A stretch of DNA of 20,137 bases from Campylobacterales bacterium (GTDB lineage Bacteria > Campylobacterota_A > Desulfurellia > JAADFJ01), in the NCBI GenBank assembly GCA_027080125.1, contig JALWSW010000122.1, positions 1 to 20,137 on the forward strand. The letters run 5' to 3'. The number at the start of each line of letters is the position of its first letter. Position 1 is the stretch's first letter. This document shows, in pieces, positions 7,670 through 15,133 of this stretch. The notes below the pieces were generated by a model. That model did not search any database. It was not told the origin of the DNA and saw only the letters and a program-made list of their open reading frames with translations. Position numbers and translations under genes: made by a program.

Positions 7670-7747
7670 TTATCAATTAATTACTATTTTTATATTATTA
7701 CCTGATCTTTAGGAATGGGAAAAGGGGGTTAAACTGTTTGAAACGGT
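7670..7747 (+). promoter_or_regulatory. Candidate promoter and dyad upstream of the cytochrome gene
   Basis: TTATCA (7670-7675), a 17-base spacer and TATTAT (7693-7698) form a modest sigma-70-type promoter. Downstream lies a 15-base near-perfect dyad, ACTGTTT-G-AAACGGT (7733-7747, 6 of 7 positions symmetric), well placed for an operator. Both are visual matches only. Confidence 0.35.
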
Positions 7748-7787
7748 CGAAAAAAAGTTGGAAAAGACAAACAAAACAGGAGAATTT

Positions 7788-8360
7788 ATGATGAAAAATT
7801 TAGGAAAATTTGCCTTGCTGATTGCATTAGTTGCTTTTATCGCTCTTTCTTCAGCTTGGGCAAGCGAAGCAAAGGGGAAAGCGTCAATGATGAAAAAACC
7901 GTTCGGAACTGCTGCTGATGTTGCTTATGCAAATAATCTATGGAACAAAATGGAACAATTGGGCTACAACTCCACACCGTCGGTTCTGTTTACCGGACCT
8001 CCTCCTCATGGACAGGTAATCGAGGTTCTTGAAGGCAAAATCAATGGCAAAAGAATTATCGTCAAACGCAACTATTACGGAAAAGGAATAACACCTAACG
8101 CCGTAAAGGCAAACCGCTCAAAATATCTTAAGGCAATCACGATTATGGCAAAACGCAGCGGATATGATCCTGAGGACAAAAACTGGTTCTGGGTAAAATA
8201 TAAGCCCAACGGCACAATCTTTAAAAACAAAAAAGGAATGCCTCTGGCAGGCAGAGTGGCAAAGGGAATGAAGACTGGATGTATAGCTTGTCACAGTTTG
8301 GCTCCTTCAGGAGATATGATTTATATACACGATAAGAAATTAATAAAATTTATCGATTAA
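7788..8360 (+). CDS. Secreted cytochrome P460-like c-type haem protein
   Basis: From the ATG at 7788 (AGGAGA at 7778-7783) this is 190 residues. Residues 1-26 are a signal peptide (basic start, hydrophobic core, cleavage after AWA). The single haem site is C165-x-x-C168-H169 (GCIACH) near the C-terminus, preceded by LAGRVAKGM; GYDPEDKNWFWVKY (125-138) fits the P460 / cytochrome c'-beta fold. These periplasmic proteins oxidise hydroxylamine or bind NO; true P460 has a Lys joined to the haem ring, and K93 (IIVKRNY) is a candidate by position only. It diverges from arsR and converges with the haem-bearing diguanylate cyclase. No hydroxylamine or NO metabolism genes are visible. Haem attachment is certain in principle; the family call is moderately sure. 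Confidence 0.7.
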   Translation: MMKNLGKFALLIALVAFIALSSAWASEAKGKASMMKKPFGTAADVAYANNLWNKMEQLGYNSTPSVLFTGPPPHGQVIEVLEGKINGKRIIVKRNYYGKGITPNAVKANRSKYLKAITIMAKRSGYDPEDKNWFWVKYKPNGTIFKNKKGMPLAGRVAKGMKTGCIACHSLAPSGDMIYIHDKKLIKFID

Positions 8361-8507
8361 TCCTAACAAGTCTGTCGTTTATTAAAAAATAAAAGCGGAT
8401 CATTAACCATCTTTAGTTGCCTGTTCAACAAGAAAACCAAGATAGGTTAAGATCTGTTTTTTCTCAAATCGAGATTACAGGCTCTTTACCTGCGGCTCTG
8501 TTTGCAA
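8361..8507. other. Convergent intergenic region
   Basis: The 147 bases between the stops of the cytochrome (+) and the diguanylate cyclase (-) hold no credible ORF. I see no clear hairpin with a T-run on either strand, so termination signals are not evident. Confidence 0.6.
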
Positions 8508-10361
8508 TTATCTATGCTGGTTGGACTGTAATTTTTTGAGCATCTCAGGCTTGTATCGTACAACCCTATTTCTACCGCTGTTTTTAGCGTGATAAAGTGC
8601 CGCATCAGCACATTTGATTGACTCAGCCAGTGCATCTGCGTCATCGGGGAAAAAGCTTACCCCTATCGAAATTGTGCCGCTTATCTGCTTTCTTCCAACC
8701 TGAATTTTTTGCTCGGAAAAGATTGTCCTCAAATTTTCTGCAATTTTCATAGTATACTCCGGTGTACTCTCATACATAAGAACAACAAACTCCTCACCTC
8801 CGTATCTGGCGGCAATATCGCTTTCGCGAATCGAATTTCTAATTGTTTTGCCAATCAGCTCAATTACCTTATCTCCAACCTCATGCCCATATGTATCGTT
8901 TACCTTTTTGAAAAAATCAATATCAATCATCATTACTCCGTAACGATTTTGATGACGCGCAGATTGAGTATTTATTTTTTCTACGAATTCATCCAGGAAG
9001 TTACGGTTATAAAGCCCTGAAAGATTATCGCGTATAGAGCGTTCTTTAAGCTCCCGCATTAAAAGTTTGCTGCCTATAATCGGTTTTGCATTTTCAAGAT
9101 AATATTTGAGTGTGGAAATCTTTTCTTCAATATTATCCAGTTTTTCCTTATCATTATTTAGCAATATTATAACAATTTCATATCTGTCGGTAATTGTATA
9201 AGGCAAGCAGCAATAATATTTAAAACTTCCACAATAATTGGGACAGATTTCAGGAAACTGCTCGGAAAGAACATAATTATGGGTTCTGCAGGCACGACAT
9301 TCCTGGGCATTTTCCACCGCTATATCTTTGCAAACCTGAGTATTAACAGACGCATAGCCAATGGATAAACAGTTTTGCTTGTGATCAACACTACAAACCA
9401 CAAGCTCATCCGGAGAAACTATTTCGCGGGTTACCTCTGCAATACGTTTATAGATCTGCTCTAATGTTGCATCAAGTTCAATTGCGCGTTTAAATTGGCT
9501 AACACGGGAAAGCATATCTATTGTATAATATGCCTTTTCCAGCGGGTCAACGCAACTTTGACCCACACCGCCAAGCAGAATCGCAAGTTTACTCTCGATG
9601 TTGCCAAGTGTATTGCTAAATTTTTCCAGCAAGAGATTATAATATTTAGCAATAACGTTCACATCTTTTGTTTTAATTTTAGTACCTATGCGCAAACTAA
9701 AATTTCCTTTTCTGGCACTAATCAGAGATCGCTCAAGATTTTTAAAGAATGTTAAATACGGATTAAAAAAAATTTTTGCAAACAAAAGAGCAATCAATAT
9801 AAACAATAATGTAATAAATGCGATTTTTGCAAGGGTCTTAGCATCCTGTTTGTTTACAGCGCTTATATTATATACAACGCTTATTGCGCCAAGAACAGCT
9901 CCCTGTTTTACATTATGGCATTTCAAACAGTCAGGATCGCCGAATGCAGAAGCGATATAGGGAATTGTAACTCGTATAAACGTTTTTCCTTTTTTTTCAT
10001 AAATCCTGGTTGCCATTTTACCTGTTGCAAGGACATTTTTATCAATGGAATCACGCGGTTGTTCAATATCGTATCCCCTGCCAAACTGCTTGGCTACATA
10101 TTTGCTTCTGGCAACCCATAGCTGCTTGATGCCTTTGGTATGCGATATAGAGTGCAGAAAGATAATACGTTTGTCCATTGTGCCGCTAACCATATGCGCC
10201 GTTAGTCCATCCCGGACAATCTCAGCTATTAAGCGCGTTTTTTCTATAATTCTGTTTTTGGAATAATTTTTAAAATAGAACATCGTATTAATCATAATGG
10301 CGACCGAAAAACCAACAAGAATTGTAACCGTAAAAACAAAAATTCTGGATTTAGTATTCAT
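8508..10361 (-). CDS. Membrane diguanylate cyclase with periplasmic c-haem sensor and Cys-rich GAF-like domain
   Basis: A 617-residue protein (numbering here from an in-frame TTG two codons upstream; the ATG at 10361 is the likely start, with no clear Shine-Dalgarno). A membrane segment at about 8-30 and another at 181-201 enclose a periplasmic domain of the DUF3365/Tll0287-like type, with haem site C147-x-x-C150-H151 (CLKCH). A HAMP-like linker (202-255) follows, then a GAF-like region (290-435) with nine Cys: 325, 333, 346, 357, 360, 375, 379, 386 and 387. The C-terminal GGDEF domain (440-605) has an intact GGEEF active site (523-527) and an RxxD inhibitory site (R514-D517). It should make c-di-GMP in response to redox state or a haem ligand (O2, NO). 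The neighbouring flagellar genes suggest motility control. Confidence 0.88.
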   Translation of the reverse strand: MNTKSRIFVFTVTILVGFSVAIMINTMFYFKNYSKNRIIEKTRLIAEIVRDGLTAHMVSGTMDKRIIFLHSISHTKGIKQLWVARSKYVAKQFGRGYDIEQPRDSIDKNVLATGKMATRIYEKKGKTFIRVTIPYIASAFGDPDCLKCHNVKQGAVLGAISVVYNISAVNKQDAKTLAKIAFITLLFILIALLFAKIFFNPYLTFFKNLERSLISARKGNFSLRIGTKIKTKDVNVIAKYYNLLLEKFSNTLGNIESKLAILLGGVGQSCVDPLEKAYYTIDMLSRVSQFKRAIELDATLEQIYKRIAEVTREIVSPDELVVCSVDHKQNCLSIGYASVNTQVCKDIAVENAQECRACRTHNYVLSEQFPEICPNYCGSFKYYCCLPYTITDRYEIVIILLNNDKEKLDNIEEKISTLKYYLENAKPIIGSKLLMRELKERSIRDNLSGLYNRNFLDEFVEKINTQSARHQNRYGVMMIDIDFFKKVNDTYGHEVGDKVIELIGKTIRNSIRESDIAARYGGEEFVVLMYESTPEYTMKIAENLRTIFSEQKIQVGRKQISGTISIGVSFFPDDADALAESIKCADAALYHAKNSGRNRVVRYKPEMLKKLQSNQHR

Positions 10362-10453
10362 AATCAAAGAAAAGCTAATAGTTGCGGATATACAACAAAT
10401 TTTTAGATTTCATTAAGCATGCAAAGAGATTAAGTTTTAAAAATTTCATACCT

Positions 10454-10483
10454 TTAATAATATCAAAAATTTTATATTGTCAA
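10454..10483 (-). promoter_or_regulatory. Candidate promoter of the diguanylate cyclase
   Basis: On the minus strand a perfect TTGACA (10483-10478) is followed by TATTAT (15-base spacer) or TATTAA (18-base spacer). The leader to the ATG at 10361 would be about 90 bases. Imperfect spacing in both cases keeps this tentative. Confidence 0.4.
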
Positions 10484-10666
10484 GGTTGCTTTATTTTATA
10501 AAGACTCACACATACATCTGCATTGCAAACAAAAATGAAAATGCTTTTGATTTTTGAATCATTAAGGATACGCAGATTTATTAAAAACCAAAACGGCAAA
10601 AAAGCAACCATCGTTCCATTTATAAGCCTCTCAGATAATTAAGAACACTACAGGTTTGAGTCTTGC
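10484..10666. other. Intergenic region between the flagellar operon end and the cyclase promoter
   Basis: About 180 AT-rich bases (roughly 300 when counted from the cyclase start). I see no ORF longer than a dozen codons, no RNA gene and no clear terminator hairpin for the fliS operon. Confidence 0.5.
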
Positions 10667-10939
10667 TTATTTGGCTCTGTACTTTCCAATCAGCCTTCTT
10701 TTTAACGACGTTTTTGCTATCTCTTTCCTGATCTTCTCTTTTTTTCTCTGAACTTTCGCCTGCAACACATCTATTTTGCCGCGTATATCTTTTAGTTTTT
10801 CTATATCAACCTCGCTATTTTCCATCATATCTTTTTCCAAGGAAGATATTTTCTCACTCAGCTCCGAATAATTTTCATCAGCCAGCAGTTGTTCACAAAA
10901 ATCTATTACCTCGGATAGATTATCTTGATTATAATTCAC
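10667..10939 (-). CDS. Small helical protein after fliS, possible FliT-like chaperone
   Basis: A 90-residue, highly charged, helical protein starting at GTG 10939 (or TTG 10942), directly after the fliS stop with no evident Shine-Dalgarno, so probably coupled to fliS translation. Coiled-coil-like stretches are at about 25-45 (LSEKISSLEKDMMENSEVD) and 50-75 (RGKIDVLQAKVQRKKEKIRK); the end is very basic (SLKRRLIGKYRAK). FliT, the export chaperone of the cap protein FliD, is usually a small helical protein encoded right after fliS. Size, composition and position fit, but I see no specific FliT signature. It could be an unrelated lineage-specific flagellar protein. Confidence 0.6.
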   Translation of the reverse strand: MNYNQDNLSEVIDFCEQLLADENYSELSEKISSLEKDMMENSEVDIEKLKDIRGKIDVLQAKVQRKKEKIRKEIAKTSLKRRLIGKYRAK

Positions 10940-10946
10940 CAATCAA

Positions 10947-11315
10947 CTATATATTGTCATTCCAGATGCGATGCACCTGAGAAAGATATCGCTCGACAAC
11001 TTTTATATCTTCGATATTCTTTTTTCTAAAACCTTCAAGCAGCTTATTGCTCAGCCAGGCATAAAGAGCGCTTAAATATTCAACGGTTTCCTTATCGCTG
11101 TTTTTATCAAGACTATTGCTTAAAGCAGAAAGTATCTCAACGGTTTTGTTTATATTGTCCGCAGCATTCAAGCCGTTGCCGCTCTCAAGTTTTGTTCTTG
11201 CTTCCGCTGTTTCCTTTAATGCGGCACCAAAAAGAAGTGAAACAATCTGTTTAGGGTCATTGACGCTTCCGTAAAGCGTTTTGTTATAACGTTTGTATGC
11301 TTGTGAAATAGTCAT
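10947..11315 (-). CDS. fliS: Flagellin export chaperone FliS
   Basis: A 122-residue four-helix chaperone that keeps newly made flagellin unpolymerised in the cytoplasm before export. The N-terminus AYKRYNKTLYGSVNDPKQIV and the following LLFGAALKETAEA match FliS, where Tyr-rich N-termini and a (L/I)LYDGA-like segment are typical. The later helix NKTVEILSALSNSLDK and the ending WNDNI agree. Length is usual. AGGAGAGG upstream of the ATG is a good ribosome binding site. It follows flaG by 9 bases in the fliD-flaG-fliS order common to many bacteria. No flagellin gene is in the window. Confidence 0.9.
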   Translation of the reverse strand: MTISQAYKRYNKTLYGSVNDPKQIVSLLFGAALKETAEARTKLESGNGLNAADNINKTVEILSALSNSLDKNSDKETVEYLSALYAWLSNKLLEGFRKKNIEDIKVVERYLSQVHRIWNDNI

Positions 11316-11324
11316 ATCCTCTCC

Positions 11325-11696
11325 TTATTCCTTTTTATCAACAATAATTCCTATCATCTCTCTCATATTCTCTTCAAGACGCATCATCTCTTTTGAAGGT
11401 ATCTGACCTATAACTGTTCCGGTTTTTGCATCTATTACCTTTACGTAAAGCTCGCCCAATTTGTCAGAAAATGAAAACTGCACCTTTTCCGATAACATGC
11501 CCGAATTGTTCATCTTATTTAAGATATTTTTTAACCTCTTAAGGTCAACATGCCTACCAGAACCGGAATGGTTGGTTTTTCTTAAAACTTCGGCTCCGGT
11601 CTTTGACAAGCTAACTCTGACTGCAGGAGCATCAACGGATTTTGCGATGTTCTGCGTCAACGAAAGCTGTTGAGATGTTCCTATTTTTACTGACAT
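11325..11696 (-). CDS. flaG: FlaG family protein
   Basis: A 123-residue protein whose C-terminal half carries the FlaG domain: VQFSFSDKLGELYVKVIDAK (about 68-87), then TGTVIGQIPSKEMMRLEENM. The first half is poorly conserved and polar, as usual. FlaG influences filament length in some bacteria, but its biochemical role is not known. It lies between fliD and fliS and starts 4 bases after the fliD stop, with GGATGA as the likely ribosome binding site. I expect it to be transcribed from the sigma-28 promoter upstream of fliD. Confidence 0.9.
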   Translation of the reverse strand: MSVKIGTSQQLSLTQNIAKSVDAPAVRVSLSKTGAEVLRKTNHSGSGRHVDLKRLKNILNKMNNSGMLSEKVQFSFSDKLGELYVKVIDAKTGTVIGQIPSKEMMRLEENMREMIGIIVDKKE

Positions 11697-11700
11697 TTTA

Positions 11701-13056
11701 TCATCCGTTAGATTTTGTAAAGCTGTTTATCTGCATAGTTAAATAGTTCCCTATGCTTTTTAATTTTCCCAATACGGTGTCAAGATTTGAAAACTGCAGT
11801 TCCAGAAGCGATTTTTGCTGAGCTAAAAAACTTTCGGTTTGGCTTATTTGTTTATTAAGATCACTTTTTTCCGTATCAAATAGTGTTGTTTCAGAATCTA
11901 TCGGACCGGTAGCTGAGCTCACATAGTTAAGAACCGTTGAAAGATGACCGAAAAAACTATCGGAACTGCTGGAACCATCCCCGACAAGCAACTGTTTTAC
12001 ATCATCTCTGTTTGAAACAAGCTCAGCATCCAGTTTCGAAGAATCAAAGGATAATGTTCCATCATCATTTCTTGTAATACCTATATCACTCAGAGAGTGC
12101 AGTGAGCCCGCAGCATTATATAAAAGGAAAGGCTGCTCCACCCTATTGAAGATATCTTTTATATTAAAATCAGACATCAATATGCCCTGCTGTTTTGGAT
12201 CATCAGAATAATGAACCGCATTATCGTAGGTTTTCTTGAAATCATTATAGCTTTTTACTATATCCTGTATTGCCGAGGATATTTTGGAATCATCATGAGA
12301 AACCGTTATAGTTGCAGAACCGATAGCTGAAATATCAAACTGCAAGCCTGATATAAGATCGTTTACATTATTTGATGACTTCGTTACCGACAAACCGTTG
12401 ATAGTCATTGAAAGGTCGGAGGCTGATTGCGTTTTGGTAAAACTCAAACCTGTGGGAGTACTGCTGATTGTCAAGGTGTTGGCAGTACCGGAAGGAGCCG
12501 AAAGCTGTATGACATAAGGATTTGACGCCGCTCCGGTATTAATAAGCGTAGCGGTAGCCCCGCTATTTAATCCGTTTATCGCTGCAACCAGTTCGGAAGG
12601 CGTCGAAGGTTTGGATGAATCGTTTGTGTCCGAATCGGTTGCAATGCTGTAGGTTGAACCCCCGCCAATACTAAAGCTAAACGTTCCGGCCGAAAGCGGA
12701 GTTGTATCGGAGGCAAATCCGTTTGATTGCCACTGTTCGGCTTGTGCTAATGTTGTTATGTTCAGATCATAGGTTGCTGATGTAACCGAACCGCTTATTG
12801 AAGCAGAGGCAATAGTTGAATCGCTGCTTGAGGTTTTAAAATTATCAAATGCCGAGACAAGCCCGCTAAGGGAACCGCTAAGGCTGCTCAGCTTAGTTGA
12901 TATACTATCATAAGCGTTCTTTTTTGCATCAATATTGACAAGTTGAGCTTGCATTCTTGTTATCGGCAACTGATCTACCTTTGAAAGCTTATCCAACATT
13001 CCTTGCAGATCCAGCCCGGATCCGATCCCCAAGCTCGTTATCGTTCCAAGTGTCAT
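11701..13056 (-). CDS. fliD: Flagellar filament cap protein FliD
   Basis: A 451-residue cap protein (hook-associated protein 2) that sits at the filament tip and folds incoming flagellin. The N-terminal region is characteristic: LGIGSGLDLQGMLDKL (about 9-24) and PITRMQAQLVNIDAKKNAYD (31-50), then a Ser-rich helix. The C-terminal part has TLFDTEKSDLNKQI and LELQFSNLDTVLGKLKSI, typical of the FliD C-terminal helices. The central part is the variable outer domain, rich in Ser and Thr. AGGAGG lies 8 bases before the ATG. It has its own near-consensus sigma-28 promoter in the 100-base gap after flgL, so it heads a late-tier unit with flaG, fliS and the small downstream gene. Confidence 0.94.
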   Translation of the reverse strand: MTLGTITSLGIGSGLDLQGMLDKLSKVDQLPITRMQAQLVNIDAKKNAYDSISTKLSSLSGSLSGLVSAFDNFKTSSSDSTIASASISGSVTSATYDLNITTLAQAEQWQSNGFASDTTPLSAGTFSFSIGGGSTYSIATDSDTNDSSKPSTPSELVAAINGLNSGATATLINTGAASNPYVIQLSAPSGTANTLTISSTPTGLSFTKTQSASDLSMTINGLSVTKSSNNVNDLISGLQFDISAIGSATITVSHDDSKISSAIQDIVKSYNDFKKTYDNAVHYSDDPKQQGILMSDFNIKDIFNRVEQPFLLYNAAGSLHSLSDIGITRNDDGTLSFDSSKLDAELVSNRDDVKQLLVGDGSSSSDSFFGHLSTVLNYVSSATGPIDSETTLFDTEKSDLNKQISQTESFLAQQKSLLELQFSNLDTVLGKLKSIGNYLTMQINSFTKSNG

Positions 13057-13084
13057 AATTGCCTCCTTCCACTCCCTATAGCTA

Positions 13085-13111
13085 TTATCGGCAACTTTTT
13101 AAAATTCTTTA
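13085..13111 (-). promoter_or_regulatory. Sigma-28 (FliA) promoter of fliD-flaG-fliS
   Basis: Minus strand: TAAAGAAT (13111-13104), 11 bases, then GCCGATAA (13092-13085). The -10 element is identical to the FliA consensus, spacing is exact and the -35 element keeps TAAAG. The predicted start is about 22 bases before the fliD ATG, leaving room for the AGGAGG ribosome binding site. Confidence 0.88.
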
Positions 13112-13156
13112 AAAATTTTTTTAACTTTTTTCTCATCCAAACATATTCTTCATATC

Positions 13157-15133
13157 TTACTTAAAATAATTGAAAAGATTAAGCTGATTTATCTGAGCCA
13201 TACTTGATAATGTTGCCTGCATCACAACCTGAAGCTGCTTATACTGAGATATCACAGAAGCATAATCGGCATCCATAAGGGAAGACTTTTCCTTTTTATC
13301 GGAAATCGTTATGGTTGCAATACGGTTTTTTTGCGCTTGGGCTCTGTTTGTAAGGCTGCCTATCTTGGAAAGACTGCTTTCCAGTTGAGGAAGGTATTTG
13401 TCTATCAATCCTATGGAAGACTGAACTTTGTTTGCAAGATTAACGCTAAAGCTATCGTTGGATGACAATGATCCTGCCGATAAATTTGAAAACGAAATAT
13501 CAACGCCATGAGGAAGATGCAGGATCTCTCCGTCGCTATATGCCGTAGAGGTAGTATAAAGCGTATTGCCGTTTTTATCTTTTACGGTTGTTGCGCCTGA
13601 GGTAAAATCAATTGTTGCTACAGGATTATTTTTGCTGTCGGTTACCTTTATTGTCGTTGTGCCTGAGACAGGAGGAATCTTTGTGCCTGAGGCAACGGAA
13701 AATGTCCATTTATCATCGATTGCTCCATCGTAAATGCCATCGGCTTTTACCTTAACCGTAGATGCGCCCGACCAATCCGAAGCCGTTCCCACCACTCCTT
13801 CTGTGTTACCGGAACTCAATGCATCTTTAAGGTCGCTGCCAATTCTGAACAGATCATAACCGCTTCCGGTTTTCTCCGTTTGAAAATTACCAAAAAGAAT
13901 CCTGCTGGCTGAATCGGTAAACTGAAAGTCAAATTGACTCTTTCCGCCTCTTTTGTCAGATAAAATGATCTTGCCGTCCTTGAAATCTGCAATAACGCTT
14001 CCGCCGTAACTTTTTTCTATCGCCTTTAACAGGTCAGAAACGGTTGAGGAAGAATCCAATCCGTTAGAAACAGAAGATGCAATATCCAGACCGGTATGAT
14101 CTTTACCGGAAAAACTAATTGTCGAAGGATCGGCAATTGCATTATTCCCGAACCTCAAATCAGTAATTTTTGTATCTTTAGTGGCAGTATTTCCTGTTGA
14201 ATCATCGATAAGCGTATTAAATGAACCCAATGTCTGCTTAACCGGCTTGAATGTATCGGCTCCTGTTACCGTAAATGGAAGATTCATTCCTTTGCCTATG
14301 GCAGCCTGCATTAGAGTGTCGTTGCCCTGATAGAGAAAATCACCACCTTTGTCATAGTTGAACGTTATCGAAAAATCTGCCGTCGGAGCAGAAGATGTGA
14401 CAAGTTTCACGCCAAGCCCGGTATCATAATTTAAAGGTTTCGTTTTCTCAACAACAGCGCTTGTGGCAAGATCGTTGTGATCGGTCATCGAAGTATCTCT
14501 GCCATCAGAATCAATATTAATCGTATTGCCGTCCGAATCGGTAAGTGAAATTGTTGAAGTAGCGCTATTGTAGGAGATTGTATATTGACCGCCCTCAAGC
14601 TGATAGAGATCGGCAAACTGTTTTGAAACCGAAACCGCAGCCCCAGTAGGCAACGTTCCAGCAGAGGAAACAAATACTGCTGATTTCGCCTTTGAGACAA
14701 TTGCAGGCTTATCGCTTTTTGTTCCAGAAAAAATATATTTTCCTTCAAAACTTGAGTTTGCAATATTTTTTAATGACAGCAGATCTTGATATACATTATC
14801 AGCAAGCGCATTATAACTGTCAGCATCATTGATGCCGTTTGCGCCTGTTATAGCCAAATTTTTTATCTTAACAAGCTCATCTCTTGCATTCTGTATGGAA
14901 TTATCGGCAACATTAAGATGAGCTATAATTGCATCTATATTTTTGCTATAATTATCAAACACGCCAATATCGGTGGATATGCTAAGCGCCTGAGATAGGG
15001 CTATTGGATCTGAAGATGGCGAAAGCAGTTTTCTTCCGGTTGCAAGCTGATCATTAACATTGCTTATATTGCTGTCTATTTTATCTATATTGTTTATAAA
15101 ATTGTTATATATCAGTCGCTCGGTTACTCTCAT
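13157..15133 (-). CDS. flgL: Flagellar hook-filament junction protein FlgL
   Basis: A 658-residue hook-associated protein 3 that joins hook to filament. The flagellin-like N-terminal helix domain is clear: NVNDQLATGRKLLSPSSDPI (about 27-46), then VADNSIQNARDELVKIKNLA. The FlgL segment NSSFEGKYIFSGTKSDKPAI is at about 136-155. The C-terminal helix (DADYASVISQYKQLQVVMQA, then NLFNYFK) matches flagellin/FlgL D0-D1. It is about twice the enteric length (about 317 residues). The extra is a Ser/Thr/Asp-rich, beta-type insert at about 165-565, probably a surface-exposed domain. The ATG overlaps the flgK stop by 4 bases. Confidence 0.92.
   Translation of the reverse strand: MRVTERLIYNNFINNIDKIDSNISNVNDQLATGRKLLSPSSDPIALSQALSISTDIGVFDNYSKNIDAIIAHLNVADNSIQNARDELVKIKNLAITGANGINDADSYNALADNVYQDLLSLKNIANSSFEGKYIFSGTKSDKPAIVSKAKSAVFVSSAGTLPTGAAVSVSKQFADLYQLEGGQYTISYNSATSTISLTDSDGNTINIDSDGRDTSMTDHNDLATSAVVEKTKPLNYDTGLGVKLVTSSAPTADFSITFNYDKGGDFLYQGNDTLMQAAIGKGMNLPFTVTGADTFKPVKQTLGSFNTLIDDSTGNTATKDTKITDLRFGNNAIADPSTISFSGKDHTGLDIASSVSNGLDSSSTVSDLLKAIEKSYGGSVIADFKDGKIILSDKRGGKSQFDFQFTDSASRILFGNFQTEKTGSGYDLFRIGSDLKDALSSGNTEGVVGTASDWSGASTVKVKADGIYDGAIDDKWTFSVASGTKIPPVSGTTTIKVTDSKNNPVATIDFTSGATTVKDKNGNTLYTTSTAYSDGEILHLPHGVDISFSNLSAGSLSSNDSFSVNLANKVQSSIGLIDKYLPQLESSLSKIGSLTNRAQAQKNRIATITISDKKEKSSLMDADYASVISQYKQLQVVMQATLSSMAQINQLNLFNYFK

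Noticed and set aside
7758..7787. TTG start for the cytochrome at 7758
   Set aside because: The ATG at 7788 has AGGAGA upstream and gives a normal signal peptide; the ten extra residues are polar.
10560..10620. Twelve-codon ORF (ATG with GAGAGG upstream) on the minus strand
   Set aside because: Too short and without recognisable protein character.
13466..13475. GCCGATAA on the plus strand within flgL
   Set aside because: The nearest TAAA is about 29 bases away, and there is no plus-strand gene to drive.
14903..14912. GCCGATAA on the minus strand within flgL
   Set aside because: No TAAA element at the correct distance; likely chance within coding sequence.
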